Positions 1 to 30,151 of a DNA stretch of 64,000 nt are shown piece by piece; the stretch's first letter is position 1, and each line of letters starts with the position of its first letter. This DNA is from Glandiceps talaboti. Taxonomy: Eukaryota; Hemichordata; Enteropneusta; Spengelidae. Under the pieces are notes generated by a model that saw only the letters and a program-made list of their open reading frames with translations, made no database searches and was not told the DNA's origin. A program made the position numbers and the translations under genes. The stretch lies in NCBI RefSeq assembly GCF_964340395.1, contig NC_135568.1, positions 196,001 to 260,000 of the forward strand, in the 5' to 3' direction.

Positions 1-703
1 CGATTGTTGTCGCCGCAGATGACGCCCTCAGACTGTTGCATTTAGCTATGTGGCCAACTCATAAGGTTCAAATGAAATATTCTCAATGTAAACGCCCGTT
101 TTATTACCTTTCGATTTCCCATACAGTCATGGCACTTAATTTTGACAAAAAAACCCACACGTTTTGATTAGTTTCCCACGTTGTATTTTATGTGCATCGT
201 TCAATCGGGACAATACATAAGTAATTACACTAGTTAAAAGACTAGGGTACTCAGTGTATTGCATTAGTCCGTCATCATAAATTAACAAATTTATACGTAA
301 TTTGCAGAACAATAGCCACATCACACGGAGGGATCCTACCCAGAACTCTTAAACCTCAGAACTTTGGATTCTGTGCACTGTGTGGGCTTTGTTGCATTTT
401 TACACATTTACACGTAAATGGCACATGTTTAATACATACGTTGTGTTGTTCAGCGCTATCATGCTTCTAAACCATAGATGATAGTGTAGCACGAATCTAC
501 TGTGAACGAGGATGTCGAAATGAAATGATCCTTCTCGGTACTGTAGATATATTTAATGTATGTTACATGTAAAAACAAAAACAAAAAATCTTAAGAGCTG
601 TAATACACTGAAGCAAAACTTAACTTTTGCATTGCGCATGGTTAAATGAATAGCACCATTTACTTTCACAAATAAAGTTATGATTGACAATAGTATACTT
701 TTC
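1..703. other. Non-coding stretch, nothing recognised
   Basis: AT-rich DNA with only short chance open frames. I see no exon with flanking splice sites, no RNA gene and no repeat of note. Confidence 0.5.
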
Positions 704-866
704 ATTATATATTATATTATATTATATTATATTATATTATATTATATTATATTATATTATATTATATTATATTATATCATATCATATCATATTATATTAT
801 ATTATATTATATTATATTATATTACATATTATATTATTACATATTATTACATATTATTACATTATA
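704..866. repeat. (ATATT)n pentanucleotide microsatellite
   Basis: About 160 bp of a 5-bp unit with a few ATATC and ATTAC variants near the middle and right end. The short open frames across it (runs of IILYY) are an artefact of the repeat. Confidence 0.95.
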
Positions 867-1272
867 TGATATATGGTTAAAATATGCAATGTGCATTATT
901 TCTCGTCTTTACGTTTCTTGATTGTAAGCCGAAGAGTCATGCAAACTATTCTCATCAACATGAAAATTTATTGGATAGATAATGTCTATTTTGTTACTGC
1001 CATCTACATCAAAGGAACATGGACTGCTTCGCCATTAAATAAGCCTGAATTCCCATAACACAAATGTAGATTTATTGGTAACAGACCAGGTTGAAAGCCT
1101 TGTATACGTAAATCACATGGGACTTTGTTCTTTGGAATTAGCTTATAGTACAGAGTGTGCGAGCGTGGTAGACTAGCGAGTCTACAATATTGTTACCCCT
1201 GCCCCATGATGTTGGACAGAGTTATGATGATTTTACCCTGTCTGTCTGGGTCTCTTTGTTTCTTTGCTGATA

Positions 1273-1300
1273 TGTCTGTCTGTCTGTTTGTTTGTTTGTT

Positions 1301-1391
<91 letters not shown>

Positions 1392-1403
1392 TTGTTTGTT
1401 TGT
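1273..1403. repeat. (TGTC)n/(TGTT)n tetranucleotide microsatellite
   Basis: Tetramer array with a TGTC core flanked on both sides by short TGTT blocks. Open frames on both strands (SVCL and TDRQ repeats) come only from the periodicity. Confidence 0.95.
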
Positions 1404-1451
1404 ATGATATCTCAAGACTCGGCCTGAAGAAATTAGGAATGGGTTTATGCC

Positions 1452-1715
1452 GGGTCAGAATTTACGCCGGGGGGGGGGGATAACAAAATTGAGGGCTCAA
1501 GGGGGGGGGGGGGGGGCATGACAATGTTGGTGGTCTGAAAGGGGTCCATATTTTGCTCATGATTTGAACCAAATTAGACCTCAGGAGCGGTCGTCGAGTA
1601 AATTAAACAAAATTCGCGGCTTCGCCGGAATACCTTCTAAATCCTATATTTGGTGATGTATTGGGTGACAGTCGTGCGAATGTATTTGTGTATGCCTTCC
1701 TCAATCTGTCTGTAA

Positions 1716-1800
<85 letters not shown>

Positions 1801-2449
1801 GAGACTTTTTTGAACATTCGTTGAGCAGTCATTTACCCTGTAGTTTGCAAAATTGTACACTTCATTTACCTACAATACATTTAATTATGAGGGAGCCAAT
1901 AGCCAAGCAAATGTGTATACAATAAAGTTTAGGTAATATATAGCCACACAGTTGTGTAATAATGTATTGACTCGAGTAAAATTGGGGTATTGAAGACAAT
2001 TTTCAAGTACTCTATGGCTTTCGATAATGTGCATGGTTTGAAATGTCATGCCTTAAGTGGCCTCCTACATGTCCTTATAATTTGAGGGGACACCAAGTAC
2101 AGCCCGATGTGAGACCTTTTTCTCAAAGCCCGCATATATCTGTAAAGAAATCTCTCATTGTGAATGTGATGTATAGACGGCGAATTTGATTTCCATTGTT
2201 AGTTTACATTGTTAGTTGTAATGTAATGTATCACACTGTATATCTCTGAAGTGGAGGCGGTGCTATATAATTGCACATTAAAATATGTGTAGGGGGGGGG
2301 CTACGAAAATTGTGGGGTTCATTTCGGGGATGGGTGGCATGAAATTTGTTGAGAGCGCGAAAGGGGGGGGAGGGCTGCGAAAATTGTTTTGGCCAAAATA
2401 ATTTCTCCGCAGCCCCCCCCCCCCCCCCGCACCGTAAATTCTGACCCCA
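1452..2449. mobile_element. G-rich terminal-inverted-repeat element, about 1 kb
   Basis: GGGTCAGAATTTACG followed by a long G run at the left reappears as the reverse complement at the right end (a C run, then CGTAAATTCTGACCCC). The inner part at 2287-2449 repeats the theme: a G run, CTACGAAAATTG, a second G run, CTGCGAAAATTG, and a closing C run. No transposase frame is visible, so this would be a non-autonomous element or two nested copies. A related segment lies at 53285-53420. Target duplications are not clear. Confidence 0.5.
1719..1798. repeat. (CT)n then (GT)n microsatellite
   Basis: A CT dinucleotide run passes directly into a GT run of about 50 bp, inside the G-rich inverted-repeat element. 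Confidence 0.95.
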
Positions 2450-2587
2450 GCCGTAGATGACATTTATTTGAAGGATTACCTGTAGGATGATTAGAGTTTG
2501 GTAGAGATAGGTTCAGATGTTAATGTAATAAGTTTTCCTGGAGCCAGAATATAAATACGGAATTACACGCTGTTGCGATCTTCAGTT

Positions 2588-2707
<120 letters not shown>

Positions 2708-3449
2708 AGTGGCATGGAACCAATTCATACAAATTTTGTACACTTGCCCATCATGTAAGTCAACGGAAGTGATGAAGTACACACGTAGAAATGTAATAGT
2801 TAGAGACGCTAGACGTAAATTAATTTCCCGAAAATAAACTTTTCCTTTTTATTTTCTGCATAGTCCCCCCCCCCCCGTCCAACTTGTTGACAAGGCTGTC
2901 AATGCACTGTGTCAGTAGAGTTGTTTTTTATCCCCTGTTTACATAAATGGTTTCATCCGATTGGGCGTGTCTTATTGATTGAATATTAGCTAATGCTGAC
3001 TGTTCATTGTTTTTGTGTTAAAGTTTGCAATCAAATTGTAAAGAAATTGATGAATTTGGAAAGAGTAGTAAGGATGATTTTCATCAACAGAATGGTCCGT
3101 AGGAAGTTTAAGGATGATTGTAATTTACTACAAGTTGTTTTTAATGTTTGTTTTTCATGTAAATTAACTTGAGTTTTAGTATTTGTAAAGTGTACACCGG
3201 AGCTGACACATTCCGATCGAGTGAGTGTAGTTAGACCGAATCACCGCCCACCGATTATTCATAAACTTATTGTTTCTTCAAATTAGGTTTAAAATCTGGT
3301 TTCTTGTTCGTAGAGGATTCTGAAAGACTTAAATATGTTGTAAAGAACTACACTTTCAAAGCGGTAGTAGTGGGATACGAATTTGAAACTTGAAGAAACG
3401 TTTGTGACTCTGGAACTACTTTGTTCACCTCGGAGGGATTTAGATTTTG
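2708..3449. other. Non-coding stretch, nothing recognised
   Basis: Contains a short C run at about 2865 and otherwise unremarkable AT-rich sequence without convincing exons. Confidence 0.4.
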
Positions 3450-3615
3450 ATTGACAGCTAAAACACTTAGCGTTGTTCGTTACATTGGCTCTACCACGCC
3501 ATTTTGTGTCTGTGTCTCGAATCTGTGTCTGGAATTGCCTGTGTTTTGGACGTTTCTGATATTCTATTTAGGCCTCAGCACCACGAAAGTAGTGTTTGTA
3601 GGCCCTGGTCTGTAG
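3450..3615 (+). other. Candidate 5' untranslated first exon (beta-catenin?)
   Basis: A somewhat GC-richer stretch ends in a consensus donor (CTGTAG|GTAAGT) at 3615/3616. Vertebrate beta-catenin genes have a non-coding first exon and a long first intron, so this could be the upstream exon of the gene whose first coding exon begins at 12453. The left edge is a guess and no promoter element is evident. Only cDNA or cap data would settle it. Confidence 0.22.
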
Positions 3616-6600
3616 GTAAGTTTTATCTGGCAGTATGAATTTTGGAGTTTTGACGTTCCAGTAGACAGATCTGATCGCGTGAACCACTAGTGTAATGAAT
3701 ACCCCTCTTTCAAGTGTTTCACTACCTTGAAAAAGGCCATTGAAATTTCAACTGAAATTACAACTATGTTCACTTTATTCTAGTCTACGAAACGACAGAA
3801 CACTGTCTTATAGTGTACCCTACCAATATAAATTACATTTATTGATATGAACGCGACATTTTACGGGTAAACTGCGATTTTCCCCATGAGTTCACTGCGT
3901 GTGTATTTACAAAGCTGTGCATAATAAGGTTAGTCTGGGCGAAGCATTTGGAGCACAGTTCAAACATTGCAGGTTGGGAGAAACGTAAAAATAGAATCAT
4001 CAGAATGAGAAAGCTGTTCAGAAGTTAGACCACTTTCAGGGTCAGCTTGGCTCATTTTGGGAGGTCTTAACTGTAAAATCCAGCGAGACAATTAACAGAC
4101 CAACTTGTGCTGTGACTGGTTTCACGCTGTGTGCAATTATGCACAAATTTTGTAAACCAGTGGCAGTTCCCGGCGTTCGGCATTGTTTTTCAGCTGTTGT
4201 TTAGTTGTGCATCATTTAACGTTTGTTTTGAATTTTCTCCTTAAAAAGCGTTATGTTTTGCGTGAGCTGACATTTCGCAAGGCCTTTAGTTAAGTTAGTG
4301 ATATTACAAAAGAGTTAGATTGAGATTGTCGAGCGAGAAACGCTCTGATTTAGGGTTATTGTTGGAATGCAAGAAAAGACAATTATCAAACGATTTTATC
4401 ATGCAGTATAATTATTACGATATCGTGACAAAATTACAAAAAAGTGATTCATCTTCAGATATTCTCGCGAAGTATATCTGATGAAAGTCATGCAAATCCA
4501 CCTATAACCTGCGCTGACGATGGCAAGTCGTATATAATAGTATGTCTGAGATCGTGTTTTGAATGAGCTATATTTACATGTAAAATGTAGTGAAATAGCT
4601 CTCTCAACACAATACATCTTTAGACATTTTTGAGCGTTTAGTTGTGGCCCTTGCTAGGAAAATGAACATTGTTAGCAATGCACTTGCCTTACATGAACAC
4701 AGACTTGTGATTTGTGTATAACAAGGTCGCTTGGCCCACCTTGAATGTCACCCCGAAAACATTTCACAATGATGAAGTGTATTGTTTCGTATGCAAAGCA
4801 GACTATTTCAAACTTGACCAGTTATGGCCTCCTTTGAAATGTTCAAAGCGGACACAAAGGGAGGGCCTGTCATTGAGGCCTGTTACTCAGCCATTGTGAG
4901 TGAAAATAAGCGGGGGTCAGGTGGATACAACACACCTATGTTTAGAAGTAAGCATTTCCTGTTTGTACCTGGTTCAAGAATTTTGAAATTCCTGTGGCAT
5001 TGTGTAATAGACCCCTTGTGGCAGAAAACATGTATAGTGTCACACATAGGAGGAGAATGGAAAGTAGTGGAATGTGATATAGTTTTAGCAAAGAATAATT
5101 TTTTACTCTATAAATACACTGCAAGCTGTGGATCTGACCATAGAATATATAAAATTTAGAACTTATGTGGTTTCAAATATACCTTCAAATATACCAATCC
5201 AGATGCATCAATGAGCAGCCATGTTTCATTGTTTACTTTGTGTAGGAGTAAAACAGGATATTTATCATTGGCAGACTGAAAATAGTTGGCATGCAATGGT
5301 TGTCCTTATCACTCAGCAATTTTGTACTTGTAATTGGTTTCCTTTATTAATATGTATTTTGTTAATATGTGTAATTAATTTGTTAGATGCATAGACATAC
5401 GTACAGGAAGTGTGTATAGAGGATGACATAGCTGCAATAATTGAAGCAATCGGATTTTGCAATTTCTTGTTCTGAAGTTTGCACTCAAAACTAATGTTAC
5501 AATTCCAACTGTACAAATGGTACGATGCAGATCTACCTAACACAAGTATGATAGATTATTCTGCTAATTTATTCCTTACCTGTCAAATAATCAGACATTG
5601 CCTAACGTCAGCTTTAATTACGAAGCTCTTGACCCAAGAACGTTCGAAAGCACCACAATCCTGTTAAAAATGGCAAAAGTAGTGACGCTGCAAAATTTTG
5701 AAACTGATAGTATGTTGTTATGACTCTGATCTCACTTGCATTTTCAGCATAATTTCAACTAAAAGACTCGCTACAATTATTCAGTGTTTTTGCTCAGGCT
5801 GGGGAACAAACCCAGGAAGTGAGAATATGGTAAAACTGGCATGGTTTCTCATGCAATCTACCATAATTATGGTGTGGAATCCCGGTAAAATGACAGAGGA
5901 ACTCGGATAGATTTTACCTACTTACTGCCCTTAACAAAAACACTGAATATTGCAGCCAGAAGTCATGACAGACAGTGTTAAGACTTACTACAAACTAGAC
6001 ATCACTCCAGTGGCCATCTGTCTGTCTTTAAAAGTGATGTCACATATGATAATGATGACATCAAAAAAGTTGAAAACATTGGTATTTTGTCTATTACAAG
6101 TATTATCCATTTGATTTAGACTAGCTTCAAATATGTCTCTAATACAAATGTAGCCATCAGTCTGGTTTAACTTTCACAATAGCATGATGTCACATAATGA
6201 CAAATTTAACAAAAAAATATGTTACAAAACTGGTGTTTGTTCTATCACAAGTGTGTAGTCTCCCTTGTGATAGAACTGACTTTCAAGACAGTACAATTGC
6301 AATTCACAGTGAAGCTATAGCATGTTTTAAATAGTGTATATTGTAAAAGATTTTGAACTAACAAATTGAAATATTACTAGACACCATGTAATGGTGTGTT
6401 TTGACTTTTGTGAGAAGGAATACACCAGTGCATGTGAAACATAACAAGAACAAGAGTTATCCTTATCCTGGCAGATGTCAATTTTGATGAAAGTATACTA
6501 TAATTGATAATAAGTGATGAAAGTGCTTCTCATATAATGGTAATTGTCTGAAATCCAATTTACTTGTCTCTATATAATTAGATGGGAGTAGAGGTACACA

Positions 6601-8329
6601 GGTGTAGTTGGTGAGTCATTTGTTGTCTCCTGCAAATATTACACTGATATTGTGTGATTTGAAATGTTTTCGCCAATACTAGAATCTAGAACACTGCAGG
6701 TTGAATTAACTATAATTCTGAGACAATAACAACTCTGAAAAGTAACTTGTGTGTATTCTGATCATTGCAACATAAATTGTGGGTGGTACGTTCAACTTGC
6801 TAGCCAAAGCCTAAAATAGGAGATAGACAAATTACGATATCCATTATTTCGTATGGTAGTGTATATATAATATAAAATTACCATATCTTGTTATTGCGAC
6901 TTTGAGAGGCTAACCTACTGTGGAATCTTTTTGTTTACAAAGTCTTATACCTGTCACACTGGACACTCTTGTCATGAAATAGTGAGAATATACACTATGT
7001 ATCTGATTGATTGATGTAAAATGTAGATATCTCTGATGGACTGATGAGGTGTAAAACACATGGATGTATCTGTAACCAGTTGTTTGATGTAGGAACATGA
7101 AATTGATGATGTCATGATTCTGTCCACAAAACATTGCATGTTCATCAAATGTTTCTGGACGTTCCAGCTAGGTGACAACCCTATGTCATAGTCAGACAAG
7201 GTGACAACACTATGTAGTAGTCCAACTAGATGACAACCCTGTAAGTCAGACAAGGTGACAGCATGTACTTGTATTGTTGCTGTGTAGGTGTTCTCATTAG
7301 CAATGCAACATAGTTAAAATAGTAAATGATGATACACTTAACACAATGTGACATGAAACCAAAGGGTGTGTTTAGTGGCAATAATTTGGTAATTATATTT
7401 TCCAGGGTTCCCCACCAAAGTTAGTACACAGGTTTTACCCTTATTTGCTGTGCTGCTTGGGTACCCGAAATCACCACGAAAGTTACTTGTTAAAATATTC
7501 AGAAATCCAGATTTTACTCCTGCTATCAACTCTTAAATTAATTCAATTTTGAAATAATTACAAGCTCCTAGAAATTGCATTTCTTGAGATTAAAATGCAT
7601 GTGAACCACAGAATCTGAGAAAGATGGAATTATTTATTGTGAAACTTGAGACTGTCAGTCATCTAACATTTTTATCAGCTTGAAGTTATCTTGATGATTA
7701 TGTTCTGTACACAAATACTGATAAGCATGGCATATTAGATGTCATGTGTAATGGTACAATGTATGTGTTTCTTTGAACTTTCCTCATTGTTTCTCTTCAT
7801 TAGCAAATGTGATATTTCAGTGACAAACAGCAATTGTCTTGTGACCTATCAAAATTTAGTGTTTTGCTAACAGTAGCATGCACTGCATTGACTCACAAAA
7901 ACATCTAATTTTTACTAATTAATATATCCAGTAGTTGTCTTATTTGAGGGTACACATGCTATTATCTGCTAATCTAGTTTGTCACAAGTATGAGAAAATT
8001 TATCAATGTGTACATCCCTTGTCTACAATGCATAGCTTGGTTGAAGTGTAATTTGGCAGTATAAAAACAGGTGTAACTTATTAGTGTTACAAATATGATA
8101 TAAGCATACCAGATATGCACTGACTGAATGTAGTCATAAATCAAGGTTTAGATATCTTCTGTAATTGGTACAGATGGTTATTGTGCTAATTTATGTTTCG
8201 TTAGCATCAAATGGGTTTTATGAAGCAGCTGTATCTGTATACAAGCTTGTTAATTTTGACACAGTTAGTGGGGGGGGGGGGGGGGTTATCCCAGTTAGAG
8301 AAGTCATAATAAACCATATTGTGATGATA
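3616..8329. other. Long non-coding stretch (upstream or 5' intron of beta-catenin)
   Basis: No exon could be supported on either strand. A block with repeated GTGACAACCCTATGT and CAGACAAGGTGACA phrases lies at about 7160-7260 (three imperfect copies). A G run sits at 8270-8286. The open frames here, including the longest at 4824-5159, have no recognisable protein signature. Confidence 0.4.
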
Positions 8330-8515
8330 GTGTTATGTCCATTGACTACATCATTGGTGTTATGCCCATTGACTATACCATGGTGTTATGCCCATTGACT
8401 ATGATGTCATGTCCATTGACTAAATCATGGTGTTATCCTTTGACTATTATATCATGGTGTTATCACAGTGTTATCCATTGACTATATCATGGTGTTATGT
8501 CCATTGACTAAATCT
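8330..8515. repeat. Imperfect tandem repeat, about 26-bp unit
   Basis: Roughly seven degenerate copies built on GTGTTATGYCCATTGACTA with a variable spacer. Confidence 0.85.
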
Positions 8516-9331
8516 GTTTTACTAGTGATAGATATTGGCAGTGCTTTGACACTGGATACTTTGTGAAGATGTTTGAGATATTCTAAATTTAGACAAGATA
8601 TCCAAGACATGTTTTGGTTGGTAGAGATGTAAGTTGATCCACCCACATCAAGTGTCATGACCTATGACTGTGTAGTGTGCCACTGAAAGATGTTGTCAAC
8701 TAGCTCACTGTTTAGTTACTTGTACATGTAGTAGAAGCTTGCCTGGATATGACAACCCAGTTTATTTGGGTGGGGTATCATTACCAGGTTATTGGGTAGG
8801 TGGGTGGGGAGGTGAAGTGTCCTAGTGGTCAAATGAAGACTTAATGAATGCATACATTGATTGTCATAAACCTTGTAAATATCATGTGGAATGAATTATT
8901 TTAAAGTAGTTTCTAATGATCCATAACTTTACCAAATTTCCCCATAAACTGTGAACTGTTGAAGAAATATACTCTGTGTCATGAACTTGTAGATATGGAA
9001 ATCTACACCCATTGTCATAATTTTTTTCATTTATTTAGTTGAGAGACCTTCAGAGAAAGAAACCATGTTCAAGTACATGTACATTTGTGTAGTTTCTGTG
9101 TTTAGTCAAAACTTTTTTGCATTTTTTTTCCAGAATTGGTGACCCACAGTGATATTTATCTTGTAGATACACTGTCTGTGTATTGTTTCTAGAAACACAG
9201 AGTTGTTGTTGTTTGTAAAGATCTTTATTTAGCAACTTGATATTTATGAACTGCCAGTACTCTGTGACCTTTGTGTGATTGGTATTTGAAATCACCATAA
9301 TAATAGGTGTGTAATAAAGGGTGTGTCTCAT

Positions 9332-9481
9332 TTACATACAGTATGACTAGGTGACCTATGCTTAGCCATGTATGGAATGTTTTACATACAGTATGACTAG
9401 GTGACCTATGCTTAGCCATGTATGGCATGTTTTACATACAGTATGACTAGGTGACCTATGCTTAGCCATGTATGGAATGTT
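9332..9481. repeat. Three tandem copies of a 50-bp unit
   Basis: CATACAGTATGACTAGG recurs at 9335, 9385 and 9435, an exact 50-bp period; the copies differ at only a few bases. Confidence 0.95.
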
Positions 9482-12233
9482 TACTCAAAATTTAACAATC
9501 AACAAGAAGAAAAGAAGAAGAAACGAAAAACAACTGTCAATCATAACTTTGTAACTAAGAAAATGTGTTACCAATAGTCAAAACAAAACTTGATAAACTT
9601 ACAGTATCATAGACGTACAAATACTACTAGTACTAGTTCATAGATGTACAGGTTATATTTTAATTGTAACTTTTTGCTGTTTTTGTGTGAAAATGCTAAT
9701 CAGAAAGACTTGTTCATATATTTTTTATTTCTTACCATCTAAACATGTCAAGAAAATAGCGGGGGGGAGGGGATTTTTCAAATAGCAAAATTGACTGTGT
9801 GATTTTAGTGACTAAAAGTGAAAATTTGATTTCAATTTTTCTAAAATGTTCTATTGGGATTATTTTTCATTTAAAAAAAGCATGTCGGTTATTTTAATTC
9901 ATATTATAGAACCGTTTATTCGTTTGTTTATTTTTTATTTATATCACTTTCTAATAAATAAACAGATGGTATATCAGGATTTGTATGGAGGTGATGACAC
10001 AAAAAATTGTTGTTTTTTAATTGAATTTTTTTAAAATATTGAACAAAAATAGCCAAATGAGTAACAACAATGTAAAAACAGTAATTATTACATGTAAGAT
10101 ATTGCTATTTCATAAAGGCATGTGTATTAATTCAGATTTTGATTGTGAGTCAGTGGAACTGTCTTCATGATTGCGAAAATGGTCGTATTAGAAATGTATG
10201 TCTCGGTGTCTACGCAGTACCTACGTCACAGGATGGCTGTCCTCACGTTTAGGTCATTTGTAGATTATTTATGGTCAAGGTTTACGTTTTTACATGGGTC
10301 AATGTTCGATGAATTACTTCTTCTCTGTGTTTATCTGACTAGTTTAGGTCGTAAATCAAGCTAACTGTTTGTTCCTCACTCCCATGTAGTGCATACATTG
10401 AAGAGGTAATCAGCCAAGCTTAGCCAATAGACATCCCCCATGTATTAACCACTTCCTTTCCCAGCTGTTAGACTCTTGTTTATTGGCTGGCTTCTTCATA
10501 TGGCCTTGATGGGATAACCTTGAGCATATGAAAACAAGAGAATCACATACAATATGTAGTTCAGTTCACCTATCAGTAACAGAGGAAGAGTGTGTTCTAA
10601 AATTTGCTGTAGCTAGTTTTCTAACTGATGTACTGACTCTAGGGATAATTTGATTGAGGAGACTCTGAGTGGGATTCCTTTCAAACAAGACTACTGGGTC
10701 AGACTTCATATGGGACTGATCCCTATATAATGTACTGCTAGTATTGTCATTGCTACATCTCGGAAGTTGACTACCGGATCACTGCCTGGACTACTGTGTG
10801 AATTAGACTGATTCCTTTGTGATAATAATATATGGATTTGTGCTGCCTGGTACAAATGTAGAAATAGTACTTGTTTATTGTGGCATTCCCACTTGACTAG
10901 AAATAGGAAAATTAGGAAAATATTGTCATTTCAAGGTAAGAAAAAACATTTACATTTCTATTCATCGTGCTCATTCAAATACAGTATTAAGATTTATTGC
11001 AGGGCTATGAAATTTATTGAACGTAACCAATCCATTTCCCCATTGGACACACAGTGTATTTCAATATGCCACTTGTTAGTTGTCACACACTTCATTACAA
11101 TCGTTGTTTTCCCTCCGATAGGGAAAGGACGTTGCTAGTGATATCCAGATTGCCATTCTTGGCAGGATTCTACTGCCTGCTTCAAAGGTGTTCTACCCTC
11201 CTTTTCGAATGACAATATTATAATAATTCTTTGATGTAAAGGGAAATGGCTGATTCCAATGTCCATGTGGTTTTGTGTGTTAAAACATAAACATGTCGGA
11301 GTATGTTTCTGTGTATTTACAGGCTGATCATTATGCAAATTACACATGTGACATTAAGATACATTGTATGTAGTTGATGTATACAAGTGTACATTGTACA
11401 TTGTGTGATTTATTTTATGAACAGTTTTGCTTTAGTAGGAGTTGCACAGTTGGTAGTTACTAGTTGTAGTAATGATGGAAAGGGGTCATCTCATAGCAAA
11501 ATAGCCAGAAACACTGGATTGCACAGTTGGTAGAACAGTACTGATTAAAGTGTAATCCTATCTATAAATAAACCCTCATTTACAGTGAATATACCTCCCA
11601 GTGTTAGTGTTGAGTAAACAGATGCAGAAGAACAGGTCAAGGAAGTACATCTCCATAGCCTAGCAGTTGTGTTTATCCTTAGGTTTCAGTACATCCTATG
11701 ACAGATGGAGGAGTAATGTGATACCATAAATACAGATACAGCCAAAATTTTAAATCGAAACTTGGTGATTTACCTTCCTGTTGCTTCCTTTAATTAAAAA
11801 AAAAATTTAGTGTGAACCTGGTAGGTAATCTACCAAAGTTGTGTCTGTTAGGACACAAAAAAGTGAGAAAGTAAAAACATGGCCATTGAAATGTAATACT
11901 GTATTACATTGGCAAGTCCATACATTTGTTTTCATGTCATGTGAGTTGACACTCAGGAATGTTGCATTTATTTGTGTTACAGTAATACAGCTTAGCCAGG
12001 CATAGTCTGTTTGTTGGCTGTGTCAACTGACTTGATATTTTTTGATTGACAGCCTGTCATGTTGACAGAGGTCAGTTATCCCAGCATTGACAAGTACCAG
12101 CCTACTGTGTTCTATCTCTAGTTACAAACAAACTAAGCTAATGGCCTCCACGCTTATTCTCCAATGGTTGTAATGTATTGAAATGAAATTCTGTATCAGG
12201 GTTATTGGTTGAAATAAAGTTTACATGGAATAG
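9482..12233. other. Non-coding stretch with a possible second 5' exon
   Basis: No coding exon is supported. A TATA-like CTATATAATG at about 10730 followed by a donor-like AAG|GTAAG at 10935/10936 could delimit an alternative first exon (about 10760-10935), but nothing else supports it. Confidence 0.3.
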
Positions 12234-12296
12234 TACCCTGATAGTAATTAAAAATAATCAGATGTCATATGATTATTTTTAATTACCATCAGGGTA
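12234..12296. mobile_element. 63-bp foldback, TA-flanked mini-MITE
   Basis: Two 28-base arms beginning TACCCTGAT form an almost perfect inverted repeat (one mismatch) around a loop of about 8 bases. The outermost TA on each side could be a target duplication, as in Tc1/mariner-derived MITEs. It lies about 160 bp upstream of the first coding exon of beta-catenin. Confidence 0.7.
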
Positions 12297-12509
12297 AAAC
12301 TTGTCAACTTGAATGACTTGAAAAAACATCTGGAGTTGTTGAACAAGTGTTACTAGAACTAGAAGCCAGGAACTCATTTCTGTAAGGCAGGTAATTTTCA
12401 TAAGAATGTTATCAAATAATTTGTATTAATTCTAGTGTTTATTTTGTTCCAGATCAAGCTGCATACGTAGTTGTTTGTTGTGAGGGCCTACAACTAGAGC
12501 ACTACAGCC

Positions 12510-28658
<16,149 letters not shown>

Positions 28659-29957
28659 ACTACAAAATGCTCTAACACAACACTTACTGGACTTGACTTT
28701 GGAGTGAAGGTCTCAGGCAAATTTGAAAATGATTTGGTTTTTTTATCAGCCAATGAAATGAATAACTGCTAGAGGTATGTAAGATTGTAATGGGGAAGCA
28801 GTAAGATTTCTTGATTAGCTAGTTTTTAGCAAAATTCTATCAAATGAAATGGTTGGAATTGCTGCTGAATTTTCTCAATTTTCATGGTGGCATTTCAAAA
28901 CGTATTATGTTGAGTGTCCTGAGACCTTCATCTCTCATTTTTAAAAATGAAAAAAAAAATCACAACGAAATGGCAGCAAACGACTTAACTTTGATTTTTT
29001 TGGCCCTCATGTGCACATATGATTTATATGTCACAGGGGTCATTAAACTCACTGATGAAGACTAAGAACAATGTCAAACAGGCTGGTATTGGGGAGTGAA
29101 AACTTTTTATCCCTTTTTTGTGGACATGGCATATCCTGTGATATGGAAAAAGGGGTGAATGGATGGGAAGTTTGACTTGCTAAAAACTTGACCAGCTTTG
29201 ACAGTACTGAATATGATACATACTCTTTATAATGAAAATTGATTTAAACAAAACACAATATTACAATAGGGACCACATAGGAAAACTTGTCATCAATACT
29301 TGCAGACTGTTAATTTATATCTAGCACCCCACAAAATTCATATTTGGACAAATGCTATCTCGCCCAAAAGATTCGTTTCAACCAAGTGCAAGGGGGGTAA
29401 AGCATTAAAAACTCTTCAATATGCATGCATGCATTCAAATGTGATGAGAAATAGACAATAAAGCAACTTCTTGTAGTGTTAGAAAGTTTTCAAACCATAC
29501 AGGCAAGGCTACAAATCTATTTATGGCAGAAACATTATCCGGTGGGAATGGCACACATCACAATTACTTGTAGCTCTTAGATCCCACATCAATAACATTT
29601 TTCTTTCACTGATTTTGTTTCGTTTTATTCTAGTTGTATGTTTTAGTAGATGAAGTTTTGAGATAATTTTATGTAGTCCGAATTTTAAATCCCAAATCAT
29701 GATTGTAGTAATACATTTTTTCGTACAAATTTTTAGCTGAATGTTATTTTTCCTGTAATGTGTTCTTGTATTTTGATATGACCTATCTCTTTTTACCGTT
29801 GCTGATAAAACTTACATCTAGTAGAGAGTTATGAATGGGACTTTACAGGTTGAATTTGACTTGCTGTTGTAGCTGTCTGCTGGCGTATATAACTATATGG
29901 TAGTTTTAGCATATTTGTCTACTCATACTGATAATAAAGAAATACATTTTACAAATC
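28659..29957 (+). other. CTNNB1: Beta-catenin 3' UTR
   Basis: About 1.3 kb from the TAA stop to a cleavage region after AATAAA at 29933, which is followed by a T-rich element (TGTCTTCTTTTC). An earlier AATAAA at 29457 may give a shorter form. Confidence 0.65.
29933..29938 (+). terminator. CTNNB1: Poly(A) signal AATAAA for beta-catenin
   Basis: Canonical hexamer with a downstream T-rich tract, and the last good signal before the TTAA element at 30152. Confidence 0.6.
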
Positions 29958-30151
29958 TCTTAATGTCTTCTTTTCATTAATAATGTGTGTCTTGAATTGA
30001 TTCATCTTCTAACATACAATCCACATAGGTACATCATAACAAATAAATAACAAACCTCCCAGAGTGAAGCAATAAATGTATCTTTATTCATAAATTTTCT
30101 ACATCCCATGCAATCTATTCAGGCTGTATTTTTAACTCGTTTCACATATTC

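Noticed and set aside
4824-5159. 111-codon plus-strand frame
   Set aside because: No recognisable domain, composition like the surrounding non-coding DNA, and no plausible splice context.
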